Assembly: GCF_900142375.1 (NCBI RefSeq)
Contig: NZ_FRAR01000009.1
Coordinates: 1-64,000 of the forward strand
From: Desulforamulus aeronauticus DSM 10349
Lineage (GTDB): Bacteria > Bacillota > Desulfotomaculia > Desulfotomaculales > Desulfotomaculaceae
Direction of reading: 5' to 3'
DNA: 64,000 nucleotides
Shown here: positions 16,787-25,274 of the stretch, one piece after another
How positions within the stretch are numbered: position 1 is the first letter of the stretch
Layout of the letters: the number at the start of each line of letters is the position of its first letter
Program-made: the position numbers and the translations under genes
The notes under the pieces: generated by a model
The model's input: the letters and a program-made list of their open reading frames with translations, nothing else
What the model was told of the DNA's origin: nothing
The model's database searches: none

Positions 16787-18427
16787 TTGAGCGAACACCA
16801 CAACTCCACCCCTAGCCCCGGTGATACCCCCCCGGGGCCGCCTACCGGAACTCCTCCGACAGGGCAGTCCATTCCCTGGGGGCCTTTGTTAATTCTGGTT
16901 ATTGGTGCTTTTATGGCCATTTTGGATAGCAGCATTGTGAACGTGGCGTTGCCCCGCTTTATGACGCTGTTTGGTTCCTCGGCGGAAGACATACAATGGA
17001 TTTTAACGGGCTATATGCTAACCTCCGGTGTGGTGGTACCCATTACCGGCTATCTAGGGGATCGTTTTGGCAACAAACGGATGTATATTTGGTCTGTTGC
17101 GGCTTTTACCCTGGGTTCACTTCTCTGTGGCCTTGCCTGGAGTACCAACTCCTTAACTATTTTCCGTGTCATTCAGGCCATCGGCGGGGGCATGATTATT
17201 CCCATCAGTATGTCGATGATTTATCGCATTATTCCCCGGGATAAGATCGGCATGGCCTTGGGTATCTGGGGTATTGCCGCCATTATGGCTCCAGCTATCG
17301 GTCCTACCCTGGGCGGTTACCTGGTGGATAAGTTTAGTTGGCACTGGATTTTTACCATTAATATTCCCATCGGTATTGCTGCTATTATGCTTTCCCTGAC
17401 TTATTTAGAAGAAACCCCGGTACAGAAAGACTTAAAGCCGGACTTATTAGGTATTCTCTTAAGCTCCGTGTGCTGCTTTGCCCTGCTGTTGGCCTTAAGT
17501 GAAGGGCAGGACAAGGGCTGGACCTCTCAATATATCGTTACACTTTTTATTATCTCTGGTTTTACATTACTGTTGTTTGTCATGTGGGAGTTGCAGACAC
17601 CAAATCCTCTCATCGATTTACGTCTGCTGCGGAATACGGTTTTCGCCGCCAGTTTGTTGGCCACCTGTATTTCGACCGTTGGTCTATTCTCCGCCATATT
17701 TTTAATACCCATTTATGCACAGAACTTGCTGGGTTACACCCCTATGGAAACCGGGTTAATGATGATGCCAATGGCCTTGGTAACCGGATTTATGATGCCC
17801 ATCAGTGGGAAGCTCTTTGATAAGTTCGGAGCCTTTTGGTTAGGTATGGTGGGGATGTCCATTGTGGTGGTACTGACCTATTATCTGCATACCCTCAGTT
17901 TAGATACCAGCTACCGTCATTTACAAGTAATTTTATCCATTCGGGCCTTGGGCTTAGGCTTAGCGAATATGCCCTTAACCACCGCCGGTATGAATACCAT
18001 CCCTCGTTTTTTAGTAGGCCGTGCCTCAGCCCTGAACAACACCGTAAGGCAAATTGCTGCCTCCATGGGGATTGCTTATTTAACCTATGTTATGATGCAA
18101 AGACAGACCTACCATACGGCTATCTTTAGCGAGAAGATTAGCGTAGATTCCCCGGCGACGCAGATGGCTTTGGCCGGTATGAAGGGAGTATTAGTTACTA
18201 GTGGAATTAGTGGTGCAGGTTCAGAACAGGGAAGTTTGAGTATCATATCCGGTCTGGTGGCTCGCCAATCCTTTATGAATGCCCTCAACGATACCTTTGT
18301 GGTAAGTGCCTATATTGTCGCCTTGGTATTACCATTAATGTTTTTATTAAGCAAGAAACGGGTGGAACAAGAGCGAAAACGCCAAGAAGCCAAACAACTG
18401 CCCCCGTCCCCCTTGATTGGACAGTAG
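16787..18427 (+). CDS. DHA2-family multidrug MFS transporter (EmrB/QacA type)
   Basis: 546 residues with about 14 hydrophobic segments, the count of DHA2 drug:H+ antiporters. Motif A appears as GYLGDRFGNKRMY and motif C-like sequence as GIAAIMAPAIGPTLGGYLVD. LDSSIVNVALP in helix 1 is typical of EmrB/QacA. The N-terminus is Pro/Gly-rich (STPSPGDTPPGPPTGTPP). The start is TTG at 16787 with GGGGGTGAT upstream. The last gene of the efflux operon, ending in a terminator. Substrate unknown. Confidence 0.9.
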   Translation: MSEHHNSTPSPGDTPPGPPTGTPPTGQSIPWGPLLILVIGAFMAILDSSIVNVALPRFMTLFGSSAEDIQWILTGYMLTSGVVVPITGYLGDRFGNKRMYIWSVAAFTLGSLLCGLAWSTNSLTIFRVIQAIGGGMIIPISMSMIYRIIPRDKIGMALGIWGIAAIMAPAIGPTLGGYLVDKFSWHWIFTINIPIGIAAIMLSLTYLEETPVQKDLKPDLLGILLSSVCCFALLLALSEGQDKGWTSQYIVTLFIISGFTLLLFVMWELQTPNPLIDLRLLRNTVFAASLLATCISTVGLFSAIFLIPIYAQNLLGYTPMETGLMMMPMALVTGFMMPISGKLFDKFGAFWLGMVGMSIVVVLTYYLHTLSLDTSYRHLQVILSIRALGLGLANMPLTTAGMNTIPRFLVGRASALNNTVRQIAASMGIAYLTYVMMQRQTYHTAIFSEKISVDSPATQMALAGMKGVLVTSGISGAGSEQGSLSIISGLVARQSFMNALNDTFVVSAYIVALVLPLMFLLSKKRVEQERKRQEAKQLPPSPLIGQ

Positions 18428-18439
18428 AAAAATCTGTAA

Positions 18440-18466
18440 TCCCCCTAATCGGGGGTTGTTTTTTTA
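18440..18466 (+). terminator. Terminator after the efflux operon
   Basis: CCCCC TAATC GGGGG then TTGTTTTTTTA. Confidence 0.75.
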
Positions 18467-18582
18467 TCATAGCAATTTTTTACACGGTTCTTACAATGGC
18501 TAAGAGAGGTGTATTAGTTGCCGTTGTAGTAGGAAACAATTTAATAGTAAACACAGGATACAGAGATACTATACTATGTGGG

Positions 18583-19251
18583 GTGAGATCTATTAAAGAG
18601 CTAGCACATTTAAAAAGTGTGGATTTGTTTAGCGGGGTTCAACTAGAAGCGTTAAACAAATACCAAGATTATTTCCAAGAGTTTGTATTTGATCGCAAAG
18701 AAACGATACTTTCCCCAGGGAAGTTTGACCGTTCAATATTGCTTGTAGTGGAAGGAAAAATCCGCATCTATCTAGCGTATCCCCAAGGTAAAGAATTTAC
18801 CCTAACTATTTTACATCCTGGTGACGTCTATAGTGGTCACACCAGAGCCTTTGGTCAAGCCCTGGACAAGGTAAGATTAATTACCATTCCCATAGAAATT
18901 TTCAAAGAGATCCTAAGCAGTATGCCAAATTTGGTTTTTAACCTGGTGGCAGTCCTGGGGGATGCGCTGAAAGGTTCTATGGATGTAATAGAAGGCCTGG
19001 TTTTTGAAGAAGCCGGTATGCGATTTACCTCCCTACTGGCAGAATGGTCGCGAAACTCGGGTGTACGTACGGATGACGGCATTGTCATTGATTTGAACCT
19101 TACCAGGGAAGAAATAGCCAGTATGATTGGGACCAGCCGCCAAACCCTGGCCACAATCATCAAGGAACTTACCAGTAAAAAGCTGATCCAACTGGCTTCG
19201 AAAAAAATAATTATTAAAGACATCAGCATTGTTTCAAATTATTATAAATAA
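18583..19251 (+). CDS. CooA-like haem CO sensor, Crp/Fnr family
   Basis: Effector domain, long dimer helix and C-terminal helix-turn-helix (LTREEIASMIGTSRQTLATIIKEL). The stretch IRIYLAYPQGKEFTLTILHPGD followed by VYSGHTRAF closely follows the CO sensor CooA of Carboxydothermus, where IFCTHTRAF supplies the redox-switch Cys and the haem His. Here His is kept and the Cys is Ser. DALKGSMDVIEGLVFEEAGMR is the dimer helix. The open frame reaches back to 18496, but GTG at 18583 gives ~222 residues, the CooA length, and removes a poorly conserved leader. It sits directly upstream of cooS-cooC and very likely activates it in response to CO. Confidence 0.8.
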   Translation: MRSIKELAHLKSVDLFSGVQLEALNKYQDYFQEFVFDRKETILSPGKFDRSILLVVEGKIRIYLAYPQGKEFTLTILHPGDVYSGHTRAFGQALDKVRLITIPIEIFKEILSSMPNLVFNLVAVLGDALKGSMDVIEGLVFEEAGMRFTSLLAEWSRNSGVRTDDGIVIDLNLTREEIASMIGTSRQTLATIIKELTSKKLIQLASKKIIIKDISIVSNYYK

Positions 19252-19271
19252 ATTGAAAATTCAAACCAAAA

Positions 19272-19287
19272 CGTAAAGTACTTTACG
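19272..19287. promoter_or_regulatory. Perfect 16-bp palindrome upstream of cooS, candidate CooA operator
   Basis: CGTAAAGTACTTTACG. With a -10-like TAAAAT at 19309-19314 and a start near 19321, its centre (19279.5) falls about 41.5 bases upstream, the class II position of Crp-family activators; no good -35 hexamer is present. The half-site differs from the TGTCG type of Rhodospirillum CooA. Confidence 0.6.
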
Positions 19288-19364
19288 GAATTCTCGCCCC
19301 GCCGATGTTAAAATTCAATTAGTAAACTAATGAATTAATATATACAAAGCGGGGAGGAATTCTT

Positions 19365-21293
19365 ATGAAAGAATTACCAAAGGTAACAGACCTGTCTATG
19401 GATACCGGTGTTCAGGAATTACTCTTAAAAGCTCGGCGGGAAGGCATTGAAACTGCCTTTGATCGGGCAACCAAAATGACCCAGTGTGGTTTTGGTGCAA
19501 CGGGTGTGTGTTGTAAGCATTGCTTAGAAGGACCCTGTCGGATTGCCCCCAATGGTAAAGGCCCACAACTGGGAGTATGTGGTGCAAACGTGGATACCAT
19601 AGTGGCTAGAAATTTCTTAACCAGTGTAACCGAGGGGGCAGCCAGTCACTCCGAGCATTCCAGGGAAATTATCCATGCCATTTTAGAAGTAATAGAGGAT
19701 AAGGCTCCCTATGAGATAAAAGGAAAAGATAAGTTACAAGCGGTTGCTTCAGGCTTAGGTATTGATACAACTGGTAAGGATAGTAAACAACTGGCCAAAG
19801 AGGTTGCCTTAAAAGCTTTGGAAGATTTTCAAAAACAGCAGGGAACGTTAAACTGGTTAAAGCTTAGAGCGCATGAAAAGTCCAGTCAAACCTGGCAAGA
19901 ATTAGGCATATTACCGGTCAACGCTCACTTGGAAATTGTTAAGAGTTTATCTCGTCAGGTAATGGGCGGTGATGCCGACCCGGTTAACCTGTTACTGGGT
20001 GCGATAACCCTGGGTTTGGTGGATGGTTACAGCGGTTTACACATGTCAACTGACCTCCAGGATATTCTTTTTGGAATTCCGAAAGTTATTAAGACGGAAT
20101 ACCGCCTGGGTGTCATAAAAGAAGAGATGGTTAATATATCTGTGCATGGTCATGTTCCTCTACTAGCGGAAAAAGTTGTGGAATGGGCAAGGAAGCTGAA
20201 TGATCGGGCTAAGGAAGTCGGAGCAGAAGGCATTAATGTAGTGGGCGTATGCTGTAGTGGTAACGAACTGTTGATGCGCCAAGGTGTATCAGTGGCTACC
20301 AATTATGCCAGCCAAGAGATGCCTATTATTACCGGTGCCTTAGAGGCTATGGTAGTCGATATTCAATGTATTATGCCCGGTTTGCAGGAAGTTGCCAGAT
20401 GTTATCATACAGAGGTTATTACGACTTTGCCCCATGTAAAAATCTCTGGCGCTACCCATGTTGAATTTACTGTAGAAAAAGCCGACGAGGCAGCCCAAGA
20501 GATTATTCTTCGCGCCATTGCAAACTTTAAAAAGCGCGATCCCAATAAGATCTCTATTCCTAATGAGGTTACTGAAGCGTATGCTGGTTTCTCGGTAGAG
20601 CAAATTGTCGACGCACTTAAGGCAGTTAACAGCGAGGATCCTTTAAAGCCTTTGGTAGATGCCATCATAAGTGGTGATATTTTAGGAGCAGTTGGATTGG
20701 TGGGTTGTACAAACCCCCGGGAGAAACAGGACAGTGCCAATGTGGCGTTAGCTAAAGAACTAATCAAAAATAATGTTTTAGTGGTGGCTACCGGTTGTTC
20801 GGCACACTCCCTCGGTAAATTTGGTCTATTATCACCTGACGGGCTAAAATATGCCGGTGAGGGCTTACGTAATACTCTTACCGTTGTTGGGCAAGCTAAT
20901 GGTCTACCTGGTTTGCCCCCGGCACTGCATATGGGAAGCTGTGTTGATAACTCTCGAATTGCTGACCTCTTAACAGCACTGGCCAACTATCTTGGCGTTG
21001 GGGTGAGGGACTTACCGGTTGCCGGCTCTTGTCCGGAAACCCATCATCCTAAAGCAATAGCGATTGGTACCTTTTTTATTGCCAATGGAGTAGACGTACA
21101 TGTGGGTGTAAATCCTCAGGTTACCGGTTCAGATCTGGTAGTCAACGTACTAACCGCCAATAAAGAGGATTATGCTACTACCACAGATGGCATTTTTGGA
21201 GGAAAACTTATTTATGAGAAAGATCCGGTTCAAGCTGCGGCAATCATTATCGATCGGATTAAAGCAAAACGACATGCTTTAGGCTTAAAATAG
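19365..21293 (+). CDS. cooS: Anaerobic carbon monoxide dehydrogenase, catalytic subunit
   Basis: 642 residues, normal for CooS. It oxidises CO with water to CO2 at a [NiFe4S4] C-cluster, passing electrons through B and D clusters. The N-terminal Cys cluster region is clear: CGFGATGVCCKHCLEGPCRI followed by GVCGANVDTIVARN. Later Cys/His regions expected of the C-cluster are present (VVGVCCSGNELLMRQG, LVGCTNPREKQD, ATGCSAHSLGKFG, GSCVDNSRIADL). No acetyl-CoA synthase or CO-linked hydrogenase is adjacent, so electrons may go to ferredoxin or NAD(P). Ribosome site GGGGAGGAATTC; cooC follows 15 bases later. Confidence 0.95.
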   Translation: MKELPKVTDLSMDTGVQELLLKARREGIETAFDRATKMTQCGFGATGVCCKHCLEGPCRIAPNGKGPQLGVCGANVDTIVARNFLTSVTEGAASHSEHSREIIHAILEVIEDKAPYEIKGKDKLQAVASGLGIDTTGKDSKQLAKEVALKALEDFQKQQGTLNWLKLRAHEKSSQTWQELGILPVNAHLEIVKSLSRQVMGGDADPVNLLLGAITLGLVDGYSGLHMSTDLQDILFGIPKVIKTEYRLGVIKEEMVNISVHGHVPLLAEKVVEWARKLNDRAKEVGAEGINVVGVCCSGNELLMRQGVSVATNYASQEMPIITGALEAMVVDIQCIMPGLQEVARCYHTEVITTLPHVKISGATHVEFTVEKADEAAQEIILRAIANFKKRDPNKISIPNEVTEAYAGFSVEQIVDALKAVNSEDPLKPLVDAIISGDILGAVGLVGCTNPREKQDSANVALAKELIKNNVLVVATGCSAHSLGKFGLLSPDGLKYAGEGLRNTLTVVGQANGLPGLPPALHMGSCVDNSRIADLLTALANYLGVGVRDLPVAGSCPETHHPKAIAIGTFFIANGVDVHVGVNPQVTGSDLVVNVLTANKEDYATTTDGIFGGKLIYEKDPVQAAAIIIDRIKAKRHALGLK

Positions 21294-21308
21294 AATGGGG
21301 GAATTCAA

Positions 21309-22121
21309 GTGTGTTCACCGGAAAAAGGGTTTAAAATTGCCATTTCAGGTAAAGGTGGAGTAGGTAAAACTACCCTGTCAGCTATGCTATGCTTCTTATA
21401 TGCCAAAGAAGGTAAAACCGTTTTAGCGGTGGATGCTGACCCAGATGCAAACTTAGGTTTAGCCTTAGGCTTAACCACCAGAGAACTGGAGGCTAGCACG
21501 ACCATTGCTCAGGATCGCAAATTAATAAAGGAGCGAACTGGAGCAGAACCTGGTACCTCAGGACAGTGGTTCAGTTTAAATCCTAAGGTGGATGATATTC
21601 CCGAAAAATACGTAATCGAAAAGAACGGAATTAAGCTTTTACAGCTTGGTATGGCACCGGCCGGAGGTAGTGGATGCTATTGCCCGGAAAATACCGTTGT
21701 TCGTTCATTATTAAATCATCTGGTATTGGATACCGATGAGACCGTCATAGTCGATATGGAAGCTGGTTTGGAGCATATGGGCAGAGGTACCGCCAGAGGG
21801 GTAGATGCCTTTATCGTAGTTGTGGAACCTGGACAGCGCAGTTTTCAGACGGCTAAAAACACGGTTACATTAGCCAAGGACCTGGGGGTAGAAAAGGTAT
21901 TTGTAGTAGCAAATAAGGTAAGACCGGAACAGGAGAAAACCATCCGGGAAAATCTAAACTTCTTGCCATTGCTTGGCATACTTCCCTATAGTCCGGACGC
22001 TGTTAACGCAGATCTAACGGGAAATACTTTGTATGAATTAAGCCCTGACATGGTTTCTCAGGTTAAACGTATAAAGCATAACCTTGAAGATCAACTACAA
22101 ATTTGCCATTGCCACGATTAA
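21309..22121 (+). CDS. cooC: CO dehydrogenase nickel-insertion ATPase
   Basis: 270 residues, MinD/SIMIBI-class P-loop ATPase: deviant Walker A AISGKGGVGKTTLSAM near the start, VDADPDANLGLALG, and VDMEAGLEHMGRG as the Walker B/switch region. CooC proteins bind nickel at a dimer interface and aid C-cluster assembly; here CYCPEN carries the CxC dyad. The C-terminus ends CHCHD, an extra Cys/His pair that might also bind metal. The start is GTG at 21309 with GGGGGAATTC upstream. Co-transcribed with cooS and closed by a terminator. Confidence 0.93.
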   Translation: MCSPEKGFKIAISGKGGVGKTTLSAMLCFLYAKEGKTVLAVDADPDANLGLALGLTTRELEASTTIAQDRKLIKERTGAEPGTSGQWFSLNPKVDDIPEKYVIEKNGIKLLQLGMAPAGGSGCYCPENTVVRSLLNHLVLDTDETVIVDMEAGLEHMGRGTARGVDAFIVVVEPGQRSFQTAKNTVTLAKDLGVEKVFVVANKVRPEQEKTIRENLNFLPLLGILPYSPDAVNADLTGNTLYELSPDMVSQVKRIKHNLEDQLQICHCHD

Positions 22122-22142
22122 ATGGTGAGCTAACACTGTAGC

Positions 22143-22180
22143 ATGGGTCTTATCCTACCTTGATAAGACCCATTTTTTCT
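22143..22180 (+). terminator. Terminator after cooSC
   Basis: ATGGGTCTTATC / GATAAGACCCAT 12-bp stem followed by TTTTTTC. Confidence 0.8.
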
Positions 22181-22303
22181 AATAAGTTTTTAGTAGTATC
22201 CGATGGCCTTTAGAAACGACTTTGTTACCCCCACTGTAAACTTTGTCATATTTTATCTCTTTCGACATACCCATAAACCAAAAGCGATGAGGGAGAGTGG
22301 GTT

Positions 22304-22492
22304 GTGTTCGGGGAGATTAAGCTTTTTTGGGAATTACAAACACATAAGAATGATCCTGATAAGCTGGCAGAAATATTTTATCTTAACAGAGATGTGTTGC
22401 TCAGCTTAAAGAAAAAGTATCCGGAGTGGAAAACCTATTTGCAACCCGAGGTGTTTGAGGCATTAAAGGAAAAGGGTTTGCCGATGGATTAA
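22304..22492 (+). CDS. Hypothetical protein, 62 aa
   Basis: Unrecognised small acidic/basic helical protein (EIKLFWELQTHKNDPDKLAEIFYLNRDVLLSLKKKYPEWKTYL). GTG start with GAGGGAGAG upstream. The other overlapping frame at 22203 is a shadow. Confidence 0.6.
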   Translation: MFGEIKLFWELQTHKNDPDKLAEIFYLNRDVLLSLKKKYPEWKTYLQPEVFEALKEKGLPMD

Positions 22493-22570
22493 ATTATGAT
22501 AGGTTATATTTACCCCTCCTTTGTGGCATGCTGGTAATGTAAGTTATTGGCAAAGAAGGAGGAATAATCC

Positions 22571-22891
22571 ATGAGATTTGAACCCATTGATGAAAATGCA
22601 GCTATGGAATACTTCAGGATGTTGGATGATGCACCCTCCATTAAGGAGATAATCAGCACCTACCCCGGAGTAGAAAATCTGATTCACGTAATGACAGCGC
22701 AGGTTTGTATGAGATTTATCTTACCTTTTCTAGAAAATGAGCTTTCTGTGGAAGACTTAAATGAGGCTATACGAAGATATTTAATCACTGCCCTGGCCTT
22801 TGGCATCGTATTGCATAAGAGCGATATGGCCACTGACTATATTCTCGATATGTTTAACAAAGGAGAGCAGGAAGAAGAAAAGATCGGATAG
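22571..22891 (+). CDS. Hypothetical protein, 106 aa
   Basis: Unrecognised. Soluble and helical, with ALAFGIVLHKSDMATDYILDMFN at the C-terminus. Strong ribosome site (AAGGAGGAATAATCC) and a terminator downstream, so it is a real monocistronic gene. Confidence 0.7.
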   Translation: MRFEPIDENAAMEYFRMLDDAPSIKEIISTYPGVENLIHVMTAQVCMRFILPFLENELSVEDLNEAIRRYLITALAFGIVLHKSDMATDYILDMFNKGEQEEEKIG

Positions 22892-22893
22892 TA

Positions 22894-22947
22894 TTAAAAA
22901 AAGGGGCTGTACCGAAACAAAAATTTCGGCGCAGTCCCCTTTTTAAT
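22894..22947. terminator. Bidirectional terminator
   Basis: AAAAAAGGGGCTG..CGAAA pairs with TTTCG..CAGTCCCCTTTTT at a convergent junction; one small internal mismatch. Confidence 0.75.
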
Positions 22948-22953
22948 ACACAA

Positions 22954-23256
22954 TCAATACTTTAACAGATGGTCTTCAATCCAGTGTCGTAGTTCCTGGT
23001 TAATCTTAAATAATCCGTCCTCCGTAGGTGCAATGCATTGTTCACTTAGAGCTTTTATCAGTAATTCCTGGGGAGGTTGCTTCTCCAAAAAATCTGTGTG
23101 GCTGCTATAAGGGCCAATGCGATATAGTGCTAGCTGGGGAGAAGCGGCAAACTGGTCGATAACAAAGGTATAGCCGGTTCTTCTGTTGGGGGTTGAGAAT
23201 TCATTATCAATAGAAAAGTCCCAGCGGATATTTTTTTTGACTACCGCCATATCCAT
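22954..23256 (-). CDS. Hypothetical protein, 100 aa
   Basis: Unrecognised. No membrane segment. FVIDQFAASPQLALYRIGPYSSHTDF and a Trp-containing C-terminus. Ribosome site GAAGGTGAAC nine bases before the ATG; a second ATG two codons later is also possible. Shares a terminator with the convergent gene. Confidence 0.65.
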   Translation of the reverse strand: MDMAVVKKNIRWDFSIDNEFSTPNRRTGYTFVIDQFAASPQLALYRIGPYSSHTDFLEKQPPQELLIKALSEQCIAPTEDGLFKINQELRHWIEDHLLKY

Positions 23257-23457
23257 AGTAGTTCACCTTCTAATAAGTAGTTGCCATTTATTTCTAGATT
23301 ATCCTATTCTGTGAGATACCATACAGGAAAAACAACATTTGTGGTGAACTACTATAAGGACAAACTAGTGGTCAGGGGTCCAAAAAGAAAAAACGCCAAG
23401 GCCAAGGCCTAAATCCTTAAGAAATACCACATAGTACAAGGAGGGGAGGGGCTTATA

Positions 23458-23571
23458 ATGAAATGTATTTATGAAGATGTTCCATGTAAATGCAATACCT
23501 CCTGCAGAGACGAATGCGATGATTGCTACTGTATGAAATGCCCTTTAAAAGACAAACCACCCCACTATTAA
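23458..23571 (+). CDS. Cys-rich 37-residue protein
   Basis: Begins MKCIYEDVPCKCNTSC and carries eight Cys in 37 residues (positions 3, 10, 12, 16, 20, 23, 25, 28) with acidic residues between, then a Lys/Pro tail. Metallothionein-like metal or Fe-S binding is possible; no family recognised. The ribosome site (AAGGAGGGGAGGGG) is among the strongest in the window. Its stop is 15 bases before the ATG of the next gene, so the two are coupled. Confidence 0.7.
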   Translation: MKCIYEDVPCKCNTSCRDECDDCYCMKCPLKDKPPHY

Positions 23572-23586
23572 AGGATGATAGGCACC

Positions 23587-24018
23587 ATGGGAATGATTGT
23601 GGCAGCCACAGGTTGTGGGCAGATGGCAGAGATTAAGAACATTATGGAAAAACATGGCTTAGTGGTGCTTGGTTCGATGGACAAGTCTAAACTAAGTTCT
23701 CTGTCCGATAAAATTAACGGGGATAAAGAAGTCTTGATTTATTTTTATGAATCAGGTTGAGACAACCAGCGCAAAGTGATTGCCGTGGGCAATTTAAGGC
23801 AATTGATAACTGTAGAGTATGCTATCAATAAAAAAGAGTTAGCAGGACTATTGTGTGGTCAATTGGGTGAAAGATGGCAGGCTCTGTTGGTGGGCCCCAT
23901 CGAAGAGCAGCTATTTAACGATTGTTTTTTAGTGGTACAAAACTTGATCTTTGGGCAGCAGGGAATGCTGCTAGCACTGCAGCAGGGAAAGGTCACTTAT
24001 AACATCATAATCGGGTAA
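23587..24018 (+). CDS. Hypothetical ORF with in-frame UGA: selenoprotein candidate or nonsense mutation
   Basis: One frame runs from ATG (23587; in-frame ATG also at 23575) to TAA at 24018 except for a TGA at 23758-23760, reading DKEVLIYFYESG-X-DNQRKVIAVGNL. The downstream half has no start codon with a ribosome site and continues the same coding style, so it was once or still is one protein of ~143 residues. A hairpin ATTGCC-GTG-GGCAAT sits 19-33 bases after the TGA, the range of bacterial SECIS apical stems, with G first in the loop. A Trp codon (TGG) mutated to TGA is the simplest alternative. Function unknown. Confidence 0.5.
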
Positions 24019-24034
24019 AGGAGGCGGGTGAAGG

Positions 24035-24400
24035 TTGGAAAGGGAAGCTCCCAAGGTTAAATTGGATACGGTGATAAAGCTCTGTACCGAAGGAATTGAG
24101 CTGCTTTCCCAGGGGAAAGTTGAGGAAACCATGAATGGACTGATGCATACCCTAGAAATGGCCAGACAAATGCTGGCAGTTCATCACGGCCGGGATGAGG
24201 TATGGGTTAAGGCGAAGGTGAATTTAGGTGCCATCAGCGAAGGAACCCGTGGTAGAATCATTCGCAATGACGAAGGTGGTATGTTGGTGCATTGGGTGGT
24301 TCCCGATAGCCACCGCCCCCTGGTAGATCTTTTTCTAAGGGACCAATTTGAGGCATATCTTGAACTAGAAGGACAGTGTGGTAACCATCACACGAATTAA
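24035..24400 (+). CDS. Hypothetical protein, 121 aa
   Basis: Unrecognised. N-terminal helical part (VKLDTVIKLCTEGIELLSQGKVEETMNGLMHTLEMARQML) and a C-terminal part with GAISEGTRGRIIRNDEGGMLVHWVV that looks like a small beta-barrel. TTG start (24035) with AAAGGAGGCGGG upstream, 16 bases after the preceding ORF, so likely the last gene of the operon starting at 23458. Terminator follows. Confidence 0.65.
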   Translation: MEREAPKVKLDTVIKLCTEGIELLSQGKVEETMNGLMHTLEMARQMLAVHHGRDEVWVKAKVNLGAISEGTRGRIIRNDEGGMLVHWVVPDSHRPLVDLFLRDQFEAYLELEGQCGNHHTN

Positions 24401-24422
24401 AAATAACATTTTTTCAAACTCT

Positions 24423-24449
24423 AACCACGGTTAAAACCGTGGTTTTTGT
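24423..24449 (+). terminator. Terminator
   Basis: AACCACGGTT / AACCGTGGTT stem followed by TTTG. Confidence 0.7.
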
Positions 24450-24523
24450 ATGTCTATGTATAAAAATGTCAAACATGTCCCATACTGTTAATAGTTAATT
24501 AGCGTATGAAGAGGTGTTTGACC

Positions 24524-25111
24524 ATGAGGTTTAGTATAAAAAGAATTTTAACCATCATGACAGCTCTGGCAATGATAGCTGGTGCCTGTTTTTTCTCCTA
24601 CCGTACCTATGTCCAACAGGAATTTGCCAGCGAGCTAATCCGTTTTCATGTCATTGCGAATAGCGATAGCTATGCAGACCAGTCCTTAAAATTGCACGTG
24701 CGGGATAGCATCGTCAACGAAATGAAAGTGCGTTTCCGTGCAGCCAATAACAGGCAGGAAGCAGAACAAATTATTGTGGCCAGTATGGACGAAATCAAAG
24801 AGTTAGCCCAGCATCAGATTCAACTGGAGGGTAAACAGTACCCCGTAGAGGTTAAAATCGGTGACTATGATTTCCCCACTAAATCCTATGGTAATCTTAC
24901 CCTACCCGCGGGCAACTATCATGCTGTTAGGGTAATTATTGGCGAGGGGAAAGGAAAAAATTGGTGGTGTGTTTTATTTCCGCCCCTTTGTTTTGTCGAT
25001 AGTGTGGATTCTCTAAAGCAAGATGAGAGAGCCAAAGGAATGAAAGTCTTTGAAAAAGATAATGTTGAATTTCGGTTAAAATCGGCTGATGTACTAAATA
25101 TCTTTAGCTAG
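24524..25111 (+). CDS. spoIIR: Stage II sporulation protein R
   Basis: Secreted signalling protein made in the forespore that triggers SpoIIGA to process pro-sigma-E in the mother cell. An N-terminal membrane/signal segment (ILTIMTALAMIAGACFF) precedes the family block ELIRFHVIANSDSYADQSLKLHVRD and the C-terminal YGNLTLPAGNYHAVRVIIGEGKGKNWWCVLFPPLCFVD. The ATG at 24524 is preferred: it follows AGAGGTG at good spacing, whereas the ATG at 24506 has no ribosome site. It places the organism among endospore formers. Confidence 0.92.
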   Translation: MRFSIKRILTIMTALAMIAGACFFSYRTYVQQEFASELIRFHVIANSDSYADQSLKLHVRDSIVNEMKVRFRAANNRQEAEQIIVASMDEIKELAQHQIQLEGKQYPVEVKIGDYDFPTKSYGNLTLPAGNYHAVRVIIGEGKGKNWWCVLFPPLCFVDSVDSLKQDERAKGMKVFEKDNVEFRLKSADVLNIFS

Positions 25112-25274
25112 TACCTCTGAAATAAATACTATTGCAATTTCCAAAAAATATAATGTAGTTTAACAATAGAGGGTACACTAAATAATGTGTTTGTAGTAAA
25201 ATAAAAACATGCACACGAACTGTTCGTAAGTAATGTAGTTTCCGACAACGAGTTAATAAGAAGGGAAAACTAAT

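Noticed and set aside
20405-20986. 193-codon minus-strand ORF inside cooS
   Set aside because: Shadow frame; cooS is certain.
22203-22409. 68-codon ORF after cooSC
   Set aside because: Overlaps the better-supported GTG-started 62-aa gene; no ribosome site.
25216-25228. ACGAACTGTTCGT palindrome before the 85-aa membrane protein
   Set aside because: Short, resembles a SOS-like or chance palindrome, and no promoter could be placed around it.
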